This document shows positions 7,579 through 15,143 of a stretch of 33,247 nt of DNA, in pieces; position 1 is the first letter of the stretch, and every line of letters begins with the position of its first letter. The notes beneath the pieces were generated by a model. It was given only the letters and a program-made list of their open reading frames with translations, did not search any database and had not been told where the DNA came from. The stretch comes from UBA1715 sp045600045 (GTDB taxonomy: Bacteria; Bacteroidota; Bacteroidia; Bacteroidales; UBA1715), in assembly GCA_045600045.1 (NCBI GenBank), contig JAZRXD010000019.1, forward strand, positions 1-33,247, in the 5' to 3' direction. Made by a program: the position numbers and the translations under genes.

Positions 7579-9615
7579 ATGCGATTAAATGGTATATATA
7601 AAATTTTAATTAGTTTCTCCTTGATTCTTTTGTGCGTGGCATGTTCCTCTCATAAAAAAATGGTGAAAAAGGCCGAATTGGCATACTCAAACGGTGAATA
7701 TCTCAAAGCTGTGGAATTGTATGAACAGCTAGAGTCGGAGGAGGAATCCAAATATATAAAGACATCCTATCAATATATAATTGCAGAATGTTATAGACAT
7801 TTGAATGAATCGAAAAAGGCCGAAGTTGCATATAAGAAGATTGCGAAGCTGAAATCTTCTAAAGAAAAAACGGCAACGTATTGGTATGGATATTATTTGT
7901 TGAAGGCTGAAAAGTTTGAGGATGCCGAAAAAATGTTTAAGGCCTATAAGAAATCAACTCCTCGTGATCACCGAGGGGCAAATGGTATTACTTCTTGTTC
8001 GTTGGCGGTTGCGTATAAAGAAAAGCCCACTCGTTATCTCGTTGAAAACATAAAGGCTCTCAATACAAAATATAATGATTTTGGTCCTTCATACATTGAC
8101 AATAATTATGATGCAATTTATTTTACATCTTCTCGTATAGAAGAAGGGGTGAAACCTCAAATAAATCAAGTTTCGGGAATGAATTACACAGATGTGTATG
8201 AGGCTCGATTTGACAGAAAAGGGAAGTGGAAAGCTCCTGAAAAAATTGCTGATTCCACCGTGAATTGCGAGTTCGATGATGGAGATGTTTCTATTTCAAG
8301 CGATGGTTTTACTATGTATTTCACTCGTTGTTTACAGGAAACCGGTAAGAAATTGGGTTGCCAAATATATACTAATGCATACAGAAATGGGTCTTGGCAC
8401 TCAACGCAGTTAGTGGAAATCGTGCCTGATACAATTTCTGTTGGACAACCGGCTATTTCTCCAGATGGATTGACATTGTATTTCGCATCAAGAATGAAAG
8501 GTGGTCATGGCGGTTCCGATATTTGGAAAGTTGAACGGGCTTCAGAAAATGGACAATGGGGACGTCCTATTAATTTGGGAACGACAGTTAATACAGAAGG
8601 CGACGAAATGTTTCCGTATGTTCGTTTGGATGGAACATTGTATTTTGCTTCGGATGGTCATCCAGGAATGGGCGGTTTAGATATTTTCAAGGCGGTAAAA
8701 CGTGAAGATGGAAAGTGGACTGTAACGAATATGCAGTATCCTATAAATTCTTCTCAGGATGATTTCGGTATTGTTTTTCAGGGAAATAAAGAAATAGGTC
8801 TTTTTACTTCGAATAGAAAAGGCACGAGAGGGTTGGAAGATATTTATTCCTTTGAACTTCCCGAATTGAAACTTGCGGTTGAAGGTGTTATGAAAGATAT
8901 TTCTGTTAATAAACCGATTGAGGAAGGTGATGTTACGTTAATCGGAAGTGATGGTTCATTGCAGACTGCTAAAACAAAGCAAGATGGCTCGTTTTCGTTT
9001 AAATTGGAACAATATATAGATTATATAGTAATTGGTTCGTACGAAGGTTTTTTGAAACAAAAAGTAAAAGTTTCAACGGCAAACATTAGTGATGATACCA
9101 CTTTCACTCAGAATTTGGATTTGATTACAATGAGTAAACCTGTTGAAATACCGAATATTTATTACGATTTGGGTAAATGGACTTTAAATGAGGCGTCTAA
9201 ATCAGCATTGGAACAATTAGGGAAATTGTTGGATGACAATCCTAATATTACAATAGAATTGGGTGCCCATACAGATATGGTTGGCGATGCCAATGCAAAT
9301 TTGCAATTGTCAAAAAGAAGAGCTCAAGCTGTCGTTGATTATTTAGCACAAAAAGGTTACGATGTTGATCGTTTAGTTGCGCAAGGTTATGGCGAATCAA
9401 AACCAGTTGTTGTTACAGAAGAAATATCCAAATTAGATTCAGCTTTTATTGTAGGAACCGAGTTGTCACAAGAATTTATAGAAAAATTGCCTCGTTCTAC
9501 ACAAGAAAAAGCTAATCAAATAAATCGTAGAACGGAATTACGGATTTTGTCGACAGACTATATTCCCAAACCAGAATATTTTATGCGACAGAAAAAACAG
9601 TTCTCAAGAAAATAA
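7579..9615 (+). CDS. porE: PorE-like OmpA-family lipoprotein (TPR, PD40 propeller, CRD, OmpA)
   Basis: Lipoprotein thought to tether the T9SS to peptidoglycan through its OmpA-like domain. Signal peptide ends at lipid-anchored Cys22 (LLCVAC). TPR-like helices span ~28-130. A PD40/WD40-like propeller follows (~150-430) with repeated motifs such as SISSDGFTMYFTR, ISPDGLTLYFASR and GSDIWKVER. A carboxypeptidase-regulatory-like fold is at ~435-520. The C-terminal OmpA domain carries GAHTDMVGDANANLQLSKRR, including the Asp and Arg expected to bind diaminopimelate. This four-part order and 678-residue length match P. gingivalis PorE (PG1058). Many Bacteroidota OmpA proteins share the order, so the symbol rests on architecture plus the divergent porP. 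Confidence 0.82.
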   Translation: MRLNGIYKILISFSLILLCVACSSHKKMVKKAELAYSNGEYLKAVELYEQLESEEESKYIKTSYQYIIAECYRHLNESKKAEVAYKKIAKLKSSKEKTATYWYGYYLLKAEKFEDAEKMFKAYKKSTPRDHRGANGITSCSLAVAYKEKPTRYLVENIKALNTKYNDFGPSYIDNNYDAIYFTSSRIEEGVKPQINQVSGMNYTDVYEARFDRKGKWKAPEKIADSTVNCEFDDGDVSISSDGFTMYFTRCLQETGKKLGCQIYTNAYRNGSWHSTQLVEIVPDTISVGQPAISPDGLTLYFASRMKGGHGGSDIWKVERASENGQWGRPINLGTTVNTEGDEMFPYVRLDGTLYFASDGHPGMGGLDIFKAVKREDGKWTVTNMQYPINSSQDDFGIVFQGNKEIGLFTSNRKGTRGLEDIYSFELPELKLAVEGVMKDISVNKPIEEGDVTLIGSDGSLQTAKTKQDGSFSFKLEQYIDYIVIGSYEGFLKQKVKVSTANISDDTTFTQNLDLITMSKPVEIPNIYYDLGKWTLNEASKSALEQLGKLLDDNPNITIELGAHTDMVGDANANLQLSKRRAQAVVDYLAQKGYDVDRLVAQGYGESKPVVVTEEISKLDSAFIVGTELSQEFIEKLPRSTQEKANQINRRTELRILSTDYIPKPEYFMRQKKQFSRK

Positions 9616-9629
9616 GTTGCTATTCGCAA
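9614..9629. terminator. weak hairpin between convergent porE and cyclo-ligase
   Basis: The inverted repeat AGTTGC-TATTC-GCAACT lies at the 3' ends of both genes and covers the last codons of the minus-strand gene. It has six base pairs and no T tract, so terminator activity is doubtful. Confidence 0.3.
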
Positions 9630-10147
9630 CTAACTACTTCGTCCATTGGAATGTCCCAAGGGGCACATTCAATTTTGGGAACGATTTGCCAAGGGAAACA
9701 AATTCCCAATTTATGACAGTTTGTTTTTGGTAGGAATCTATCGTAAAAACCTTTCCCTCGTCCCATTCTTGCGCCTTCTTTGTCAAAAGCCAAGCCTGGA
9801 ATAATGCATAAATCAATTTTATTATAATCGGAGAATGTTTCACTTATTGGTTCGTCAATGCCAAATTCTCCTTTTTCCATATTTTCAGTAGTTGTGAATT
9901 TGTGCAGCTCAAGATTTTCACCAATTACTTTGGGAAGAAGAAATGTTTTTGTTCCCGACCATTTTTGAATAAAGTCGTGTGTGTTGACTTCGTCGGGTAA
10001 TGACCAAAAGCAAAGAATAATTTTGGCATCTTGAAAAGATTTGTTCTTTTCAATTGCTTCGCAAATTTTTACAGAAATATCTTGTAATTCTTTTTCTGAT
10101 TTGCTTTTTGTAAGCGAAATCATTGCTTTTCGAATGGTCATTTTCAT
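9620..10147 (-). CDS. 5-formyltetrahydrofolate cyclo-ligase
   Basis: Converts 5-formyl-THF plus ATP to 5,10-methenyl-THF in one-carbon metabolism (MTHFS/YgfA family). The signature segment PGLAFDKEGARMGRGKGFYD (117-136) holds the substrate and ATP loops. FWSLPDEVNTHDFI (47-60) and FGIDEPIS (95-102) are also typical. Length 175 fits the family. MTIRKAM two residues in is an equally possible start. Downstream of purC on the same strand, but a strong hairpin (10165-10194) lies between, so it may depend on read-through or its own promoter. Confidence 0.93.
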   Translation of the reverse strand: MKMTIRKAMISLTKSKSEKELQDISVKICEAIEKNKSFQDAKIILCFWSLPDEVNTHDFIQKWSGTKTFLLPKVIGENLELHKFTTTENMEKGEFGIDEPISETFSDYNKIDLCIIPGLAFDKEGARMGRGKGFYDRFLPKTNCHKLGICFPWQIVPKIECAPWDIPMDEVVSCE

Positions 10148-10164
10148 GGCTAAGGAAAATAAAA

Positions 10165-10194
10165 ATAGGTTAGCGAATTTGTTCGCTAACCTAT
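10165..10194 (-). terminator. purC terminator hairpin
   Basis: Perfect 13-bp inverted repeat (10165-10177 with 10182-10194, 4-nt loop) between purC and the cyclo-ligase gene. On the minus strand it is followed by TTTT-A-TTTT, consistent with an intrinsic terminator. Confidence 0.75.
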
Positions 10195-10203
10195 AGGATA
10201 AGA

Positions 10204-11157
10204 TTAAAGTGTTTTTAAATAATTTTCAACATTTTTGCGGATACGTTCTGCAATATCGCCTTCCGTTCCTCGATTTTTAACGAAGTTGTCGCCTGTAATG
10301 TGTTCAAATAATTCAATGTAGCGATCGCTGATTGAAGTAACAATTTGTGGTGTCATTTCAGGAACCTGTTGTCCTTCTTTTCCTTGGAATCCATTTGCCA
10401 TCAACCATTCGCGAACAAATTCTTTTGATAGTTGTTTTTGAGCTTCGCCTTTTGCGAAACGTTCTTCGTAGCCTTCTGCATAGAAATAACGAGAAGAATC
10501 AGGTGTGTGGATTTCATCTATTAAATAGATTTTGTCATCTTTTTTACCAAATTCATATTTCGTATCAACCAAAATCAAGCCTCTTTTTGCAGCGATTTCA
10601 GTACCTCTTTCGAACAATGCCATAGTGTATTTTTCCAAAACTTCGTAATCTTCTTTGGAAACAAGGCCGCGTTTCAAAATTTCTTCTTTTGAAATGTCTT
10701 GATCATGTTCGCCAATTTCTGCTTTTGTGGTAGGAGTGATGATTGGTTTCGGAAATTTTTGATTTTCTTTCATTCCTTCGGGTAATTTTATGCCGCAAAG
10801 TTCACGTACACCACTTTTGTATGCTCTCCATGCGCTTCCACAAAGATATGCACGGACAATCATTTCAACAGGGAATCCTTTGCATTTTAAACCAACGGTA
10901 ACCATAGGATCTGGATTAGCGAGTTTCCAGTTTGGACAAATATCCTTTGTTTCGTCAAGGAATTTCGATGCGATTTGATTCAACATTTGACCTTTGTAAG
11001 GAATGCCTTTTGGAAGAATCACATCGAATGCGGAAATACGGTCGGAGGCAACCATTACAAGAATGTCGTCGTTAATGCTGTAAACGTCGCGAACTTTTCC
11101 ATTGTATACGCCCGTTTGACCAGGAAAATTAAAATTTGTTTTTGTTAAAGCGTCCAT
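10204..11157 (-). CDS. purC: phosphoribosylaminoimidazole-succinocarboxamide synthase (SAICAR synthetase)
   Basis: Catalyses ATP-dependent joining of aspartate to CAIR in purine synthesis. Visible family motifs are GKVRDVYSI (20-28), the nucleotide-binding start; VASDRISAFDVILPKGIPYKG (~37-57); and LIDEIHTPDSSRYFYAEGYE (~212-231), the metal and substrate segment. A length of 317 fits the longer Bacteroidota/eukaryote-like form rather than the ~237-residue E. coli form. The start lies 15 nt after the phoH stop, so the two are probably cotranscribed. Confidence 0.97.
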   Translation of the reverse strand: MDALTKTNFNFPGQTGVYNGKVRDVYSINDDILVMVASDRISAFDVILPKGIPYKGQMLNQIASKFLDETKDICPNWKLANPDPMVTVGLKCKGFPVEMIVRAYLCGSAWRAYKSGVRELCGIKLPEGMKENQKFPKPIITPTTKAEIGEHDQDISKEEILKRGLVSKEDYEVLEKYTMALFERGTEIAAKRGLILVDTKYEFGKKDDKIYLIDEIHTPDSSRYFYAEGYEERFAKGEAQKQLSKEFVREWLMANGFQGKEGQQVPEMTPQIVTSISDRYIELFEHITGDNFVKNRGTEGDIAERIRKNVENYLKTL

Positions 11158-11172
11158 TATAATATGTATTAA

Positions 11173-12129
11173 TTATACGTTATATTCTTTTTCAAATGCG
11201 GCAATAATGTGCGAAACTAATCGATGACGAACAATATCCTTTTCGTTAAAATTGATTGTTGCAATGCCTTTTGTCTTTTCTAACATTGAAACGGTTTTTG
11301 CCAATCCTGATTTGTTTTTATCTGGCAAATCAATTTGAGTCACATCACCGGTAACAATAAATTTTGCATGTTCTCCCATACGGGTAAGGAACATCTTTAA
11401 TTGATTTAAAGTCGCATTTTGTGCTTCATCAAGAATGACAAATGCATTGTTCAATGTGCGTCCACGCATATAGGCAAGAGGCGCAATTTGAATGACATTT
11501 GTGTCAATGTAATCCTGTAATTTCCTAGGTAAAAGCATGTCTTGCAAGGCGTCGTATAATGGTTGCAAGTAAGGATTCAACTTTTCACGCATATCGCCCG
11601 GGAGAAATCCTAATTTTTCTTCTGCTTCAACTGCAGGACGGCAGAGAATAATTCGTTGAACTGCTTTGTCTTTCAATGCTTTTACGGCAAGTGCTACAGC
11701 TGTATATGTTTTCCCTGTACCTGCTAGGCCGATAGCGAAAACCAAATCATTTTCCACACATTTTTCCACCATTTTCTTTTGGTTTGTTGTGCGTGCTTTT
11801 ATTGGTTTACCTTCGTTCCCGTAAAATAAAATCTCGTTGTTCGGATTTTCGTTCCCATATAAACTTTCGTTAGTTTCGTAGTTGGAGAGAATATCTTGTA
11901 TTTGTTGTAACGAAATTCCGTGATATCGTTGGGTGTGCGTTAAAATCTTTTGAAACTGACGTTCAAAATTGTCAATTTCTTTTTGGCTACCAATAAGGTG
12001 AATTTCGTTTCCGCGAGATATGATTTTTATTTTCGGAAAGAACTTTTTTATGGCATCAAACTTTTCATTACGTACACCGAGAATGTCCATTGGATCAACG
12101 GTGTCTAAATATATTATTTGCTCTGCCAT
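11173..12129 (-). CDS. phoH: PhoH family ATPase
   Basis: Cytoplasmic P-loop ATPase of the PhoH/YbeZ family, linked in other bacteria to RNA metabolism and ribosome maturation. There is a Walker A GLAGTGKT at 134-141, a Walker B VILDEAQN at 231-238, and a helicase-like VTGDVTQIDLP near 270. The N-terminal ~60 residues form the KH-like part typical of YbeZ-type PhoH (ISRGNEIHLIGSQKEI). Length 318 is normal. The usual partner gene ybeY is not in the window. First gene of the phoH-purC pair. Confidence 0.93.
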   Translation of the reverse strand: MAEQIIYLDTVDPMDILGVRNEKFDAIKKFFPKIKIISRGNEIHLIGSQKEIDNFERQFQKILTHTQRYHGISLQQIQDILSNYETNESLYGNENPNNEILFYGNEGKPIKARTTNQKKMVEKCVENDLVFAIGLAGTGKTYTAVALAVKALKDKAVQRIILCRPAVEAEEKLGFLPGDMREKLNPYLQPLYDALQDMLLPRKLQDYIDTNVIQIAPLAYMRGRTLNNAFVILDEAQNATLNQLKMFLTRMGEHAKFIVTGDVTQIDLPDKNKSGLAKTVSMLEKTKGIATINFNEKDIVRHRLVSHIIAAFEKEYNV

Positions 12130-12149
12130 ATTGTATGCAAGATTTTTTA

Positions 12150-12157
12150 TATCTTTG
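12150..12157 (+). promoter_or_regulatory. -7 promoter box for the SAM-hydrolase-family gene
   Basis: TATCTTTG matches TAnnTTTG exactly and lies 53 nt before the ATG at 12211. TTG at 12131-12133 is a possible but slightly close -33 element. Confidence 0.45.
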
Positions 12158-12161
12158 GTAA

Positions 12162-12169
12162 CAAAAGTA
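12162..12169 (-). promoter_or_regulatory. -7 promoter box for phoH
   Basis: On the minus strand TACTTTTG matches TAnnTTTG and lies 32 nt upstream of the phoH ATG. It is 4 nt from the oppositely oriented box at 12150-12157, so the two promoters would compete for polymerase. Confidence 0.45.
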
Positions 12170-12210
12170 GTAATTTATTTTTTCTTCTCATTGATTGACA
12201 ATTAAAAAGT

Positions 12211-13035
12211 ATGGTAACTGTATCTCTAACCACCGATTGGGGGGCGTCAGGTTTATATACTGGCTTATTCAAAGCCAAATTGGTACAGCGGTTGCCAGGT
12301 GTTCAAATTGTTGATATATCACATCAAATAGAGCCATATAAGGTGCCTGATGCAGTTTTCGCGTTGAAAAATGCAATAACATATTTTGCACCAAAGACAA
12401 TACATGTAGTAAGTGTTGCGTCAATGAATATTGCCGACAAATCAAAGAATCGTGAGTTTATATGTTTCCAATATAATTACCAGTATTTTATCGGACCAAA
12501 CAATGGGTTGTGGGAAATGTTGTTTGACGATGTTCCGGAAAAAGTGTATAAGATTGAAGCAGTCAAAAAAAATGTGCAGGGAAGTTTTTCGGAATCCGAT
12601 ATTTTTGTTGATGTGATTAGCAAATTGTCAATTGGATTGTCGCCTGAACGAATAGGGGAACAAATTGATTTTTATCGTGGTTCTAGAATTGGAGCTCCGG
12701 AAATTGGTGCTGATCAAATAAAAGGTTCAATTTTATATTTTGATGGATATGGTAATGGAATCACGAATATTTCCCAAAAACAATTTGAGGAAGTTAGAAA
12801 AGGAAGATTTTTTACCATATTTGTCGGAAGAAAGACTTATTCAACTGACGAAATTTCGGAGAATTATATGCTTACCAAAAATAAAATAATAGCATTGTTT
12901 AATTCTTCTAATTTGTTAGAATTGTCGGCTCCGTATTATTCATTACAAAACTCGTTGTATGGCGAATTGTCAACAGGTGTTTGGATAATGTTTTTCGACA
13001 CTGAATTAGAAAAGCAAAAATTTTCTTTGACATAA
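12211..13035 (+). CDS. SAM hydrolase/adenosyltransferase (DUF62) family protein, altered active site
   Basis: The fold family includes SAM hydroxide adenosyltransferases, fluorinase and chlorinase. Family landmarks are VSLTTDWGASGLYTGLFKA (4-22), VDISHQI (34-40), FIGPNNGLW (93-101) and the C-terminal DGYGNGITNIS (178-188). The residues I recall as catalytic in archaeal SAM hydrolases (Asp68/Arg75/His127 of PH0463) appear replaced: the usual VDPGVG segment is SVASM (68-72), PDNG is PNNG (96-99), and FHGRD is FSESD (126-130). Length 274 is normal. The protein is probably a divergent Bacteroidota subgroup, and whether it cleaves SAM is uncertain. It is monocistronic and divergent from phoH. Confidence 0.82.
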   Translation: MVTVSLTTDWGASGLYTGLFKAKLVQRLPGVQIVDISHQIEPYKVPDAVFALKNAITYFAPKTIHVVSVASMNIADKSKNREFICFQYNYQYFIGPNNGLWEMLFDDVPEKVYKIEAVKKNVQGSFSESDIFVDVISKLSIGLSPERIGEQIDFYRGSRIGAPEIGADQIKGSILYFDGYGNGITNISQKQFEEVRKGRFFTIFVGRKTYSTDEISENYMLTKNKIIALFNSSNLLELSAPYYSLQNSLYGELSTGVWIMFFDTELEKQKFSLT

Positions 13036-13039
13036 TAAA

Positions 13040-13069
13040 CCCCGAAAGTTTTTTGTCCAACATTCGGGG
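13040..13069 (+). terminator. GC-rich hairpin downstream of the SAM-hydrolase-family gene
   Basis: CCCCGAA (13040-13046) pairs with TTCGGGG (13063-13069) across a 16-nt loop, immediately after the stop codon. There is no T tract afterwards, so it may only protect the 3' end. Confidence 0.4.
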
Positions 13070-13115
13070 GATCGTATCAAATTCTATCGGACTTTCTTTT
13101 TCCCTTGATATCTCG

Positions 13116-13691
13116 TTATTTTCTTGTTGCTGCAGAATTTCGTGGAGCACTTTTCTTTACTTCTTTTCCTGATGTTGTATTACTTGTTGCAGGTTTTGCA
13201 TGAGAAGACGAACTGCTTGTTGTTTGTTTCGGTTTACCTGTTGAATGGTCTATATCTTTCGGTTGTGAAGAATGTACAGGTGCCGCATGAGATGGTGTAC
13301 TTCTTTTCGGTGTCGAATGGTACACTTTGTTAGGGGCTGCATTTCTATGTGGATAAGGTGTCACATAGATAGATGTTGAATGGTTTGTCTTTGCTGAAGA
13401 TACGTAGATTCGATTGTCCCCAGTAAAAGTTGCAGTTACAATTGCATTTTTCGGTATATCAATAGAGCAATTGTAAAGTAATTCACAAACGTATCCTTCG
13501 ACATAAATTTCCATAAAATAGGTCCCTTTATATAGGTTGGGAATATGAATTTGATTGTTGTATGAATAATATTTTTCGTTGTTTATGATAACAGAGAAAG
13601 GCATGTCGATTTTACCTTTTATAATTAATTCCGAAGCAAAGATTTGGACCGAACTCAATACAATTGCTAATGTTGTTAAAATACGTTTCAT
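13116..13691 (-). CDS. secreted protein with beta-rich N-terminal domain and low-complexity basic tail
   Basis: Not recognised as a named protein. The signal peptide is MKRILTTLAIVLSSVQIFAS. Residues ~21-100 look like a small beta domain resembling PEGA or the N-terminal part of DUF4476 proteins (INNEKYYSYNNQIHIPNLYKGTYFMEIYVEG). Residues ~105-191 are Ser/Thr/Pro/His/Lys-rich with repeated HSTPKRSTPSHAAP-like stretches, probably disordered and able to contact the cell wall or polyanions. The start is well supported by an AGGAGGA Shine-Dalgarno 7 nt upstream, which is unusual in this window. Confidence 0.72.
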   Translation of the reverse strand: MKRILTTLAIVLSSVQIFASELIIKGKIDMPFSVIINNEKYYSYNNQIHIPNLYKGTYFMEIYVEGYVCELLYNCSIDIPKNAIVTATFTGDNRIYVSSAKTNHSTSIYVTPYPHRNAAPNKVYHSTPKRSTPSHAAPVHSSQPKDIDHSTGKPKQTTSSSSSHAKPATSNTTSGKEVKKSAPRNSAATRK

Positions 13692-13698
13692 AATTTTA

Positions 13699-13705
13699 TC
13701 CTCCT
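13699..13705 (-). promoter_or_regulatory. strong Shine-Dalgarno (AGGAGGA)
   Basis: The minus strand reads AGGAGGA followed by a 7-nt spacer and ATG at 13691. Most genes in this window lack any such site, as is usual in Bacteroidota, so this fixes the start and stands out. Confidence 0.7.
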
Positions 13706-13787
13706 ATTAGTATGTTTTCTTTATATAAATCAAAAGTTGTGCCAAAATTAAATTTTGATGTAATGGTAAGGAAGGTTTATATTTTTT

Positions 13788-13795
13788 TATATTTG
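13788..13795 (+). promoter_or_regulatory. -7 promoter box for the gldH-like gene
   Basis: TATATTTG matches TAnnTTTG and ends 19 nt before the ATG at 13815. Confidence 0.5.
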
Positions 13796-13814
13796 AAATC
13801 ATAAAATTTTGGAT

Positions 13815-14291
13815 ATGAGAAAGGTACTTTTTATATGTTGTTTATGGATTTCTGGGATGGCTTATATTGCTTGTGAAAGTAAAGACATTGCATACGAACA
13901 AAATTATATCATTGAAAAATCTGTTATGACGGGAACTAATCCGTTAGTTTATAAATTTGAAAATAATGCAGATACCTTTCAATTATATGATGTGTGTGTA
14001 TCTATAAATCATGTGATGAACTTTGAGTCTGTTCGCATTCCAGTAGAATTGAGTTATTATTCGCCGAAAGGAGATTCTATTTCAATTCCAATAGCAATTT
14101 CTGTTTATGATGATGATTTCAAAGCTTTGGGAGAAATACAGAAAGATAGTTCTATTACTTTAACGCAAACAATTTTCTATGCAAATAGAATTATGTCGGG
14201 GGTGAATACTTTCAAAATTACTCCGGCAAATAATACGGATAGTCTCTATGGTATAAATTCCGTTACTTTGTCAATAGAAAAGGTTAATTGA
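13815..14291 (+). CDS. gldH: GldH-like lipoprotein
   Basis: Probable gliding-motility/T9SS-associated lipoprotein GldH, whose biochemical role is unknown. The start is placed at ATG 13815 (MRKVLFICCLWISGMAYIAC), giving a short lipoprotein signal with Cys20; an upstream TTG at 13809 is less likely. The lipobox is imperfect (YIAC). Family-like features are FQLYDVCVSINHVMNFESVRIPVELSYYSPKGDSI in the middle and a C-terminal GINSVTLSIEK. Length 158 agrees with GldH. Identification rests on length, layout and weak motif similarity recalled from memory. Its 3' end overlaps the convergent prenyltransferase gene by 8 nt. Confidence 0.6.
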   Translation: MRKVLFICCLWISGMAYIACESKDIAYEQNYIIEKSVMTGTNPLVYKFENNADTFQLYDVCVSINHVMNFESVRIPVELSYYSPKGDSISIPIAISVYDDDFKALGEIQKDSSITLTQTIFYANRIMSGVNTFKITPANNTDSLYGINSVTLSIEKVN

Positions 14292-15141
14292 TAAAGAAAC
14301 TTGCAATTGTAAAAATTGCAAAGATAACGCTTGCAATACCATTTATCGTACTAAAAGCAAGATTTACACGCGAAATATTTTGTGGAGAAACGATGGCGTG
14401 TTGAAATACAAGACATCCAATAAACAAAATTGTGGCAATCCAATATAACCACGAAAATCCAGCATAAAATCCTACAAATACAGTTAGTAATGCTGTGATT
14501 ATGTGTATGCCTGTTGAAATTTTTAGAGCTTTTTCGCGACCAAAATGTTCTGGAATACTATGTAAGGATTCGCTTTTGTCGAAATCTTCGTCTTGCAAGG
14601 CGTAGATAATATCGAAACCAGCCATCCATCCGAGAATAATTAATGAAAAAATTATAGGAACAATCGCAAATACTCCAGAAACTGCCAAATATGCTCCGAT
14701 AGGAACTAATGCTTGGCCTATTCCCAACACAACGTGGCAATAAGGTGTAAATCTTTTAGTGTATGAATAAAATAACACAACAAATAAAGCAATTGGCGAA
14801 AGATAAAAACATAGCTTATTGATGAACCATGTTGTTGCTATAAAAAGAATGGACATGAGAATAACAAATACAGTAGCCGATTTGGTGCTAATGACTCCTG
14901 CCGGAATTTCTCTTTGGGCGGTTCTTTCGTTTTTCTTATCAAATTTATAATCAACAAGTCTATTGAAACCCATAGCGGCAGAACGGCAGAATATCATACA
15001 AAGTAATACGCAAATAAATAGACGCCATTGAAACGGATAGTTATCGAACCAAACCGCTAATGAAAATCCAATTGCTGCAAATGGTAATGCAAAAATGGTA
15101 TGCTGAAATTTTACTAATGAAAAATAATTTTTTATTGCCAT
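14284..15141 (-). CDS. UbiA-family prenyltransferase (MqnP/4-hydroxybenzoate polyprenyltransferase-like)
   Basis: Integral membrane enzyme attaching a polyprenyl chain to an aromatic acid in quinone synthesis. The two Asp-rich motifs are intact: NRLVDYKFD (60-68) and DIIYALQDEDFD (177-188). These bind Mg2+-prenyl diphosphate. About eight to nine hydrophobic helices are visible over 285 residues. MGFNRLVDYKFDKKNERTAQREIPAG resembles the UbiA-like group that contains MqnP of the futalosine menaquinone pathway more than MenA, but no mqn gene is in the window to confirm this. Last gene of the porU-porV cluster, 2 nt after the DUF4837 stop. Confidence 0.85.
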   Translation of the reverse strand: MAIKNYFSLVKFQHTIFALPFAAIGFSLAVWFDNYPFQWRLFICVLLCMIFCRSAAMGFNRLVDYKFDKKNERTAQREIPAGVISTKSATVFVILMSILFIATTWFINKLCFYLSPIALFVVLFYSYTKRFTPYCHVVLGIGQALVPIGAYLAVSGVFAIVPIIFSLIILGWMAGFDIIYALQDEDFDKSESLHSIPEHFGREKALKISTGIHIITALLTVFVGFYAGFSWLYWIATILFIGCLVFQHAIVSPQNISRVNLAFSTINGIASVIFAIFTIASFFIN

Positions 15142-15143
15142 GA

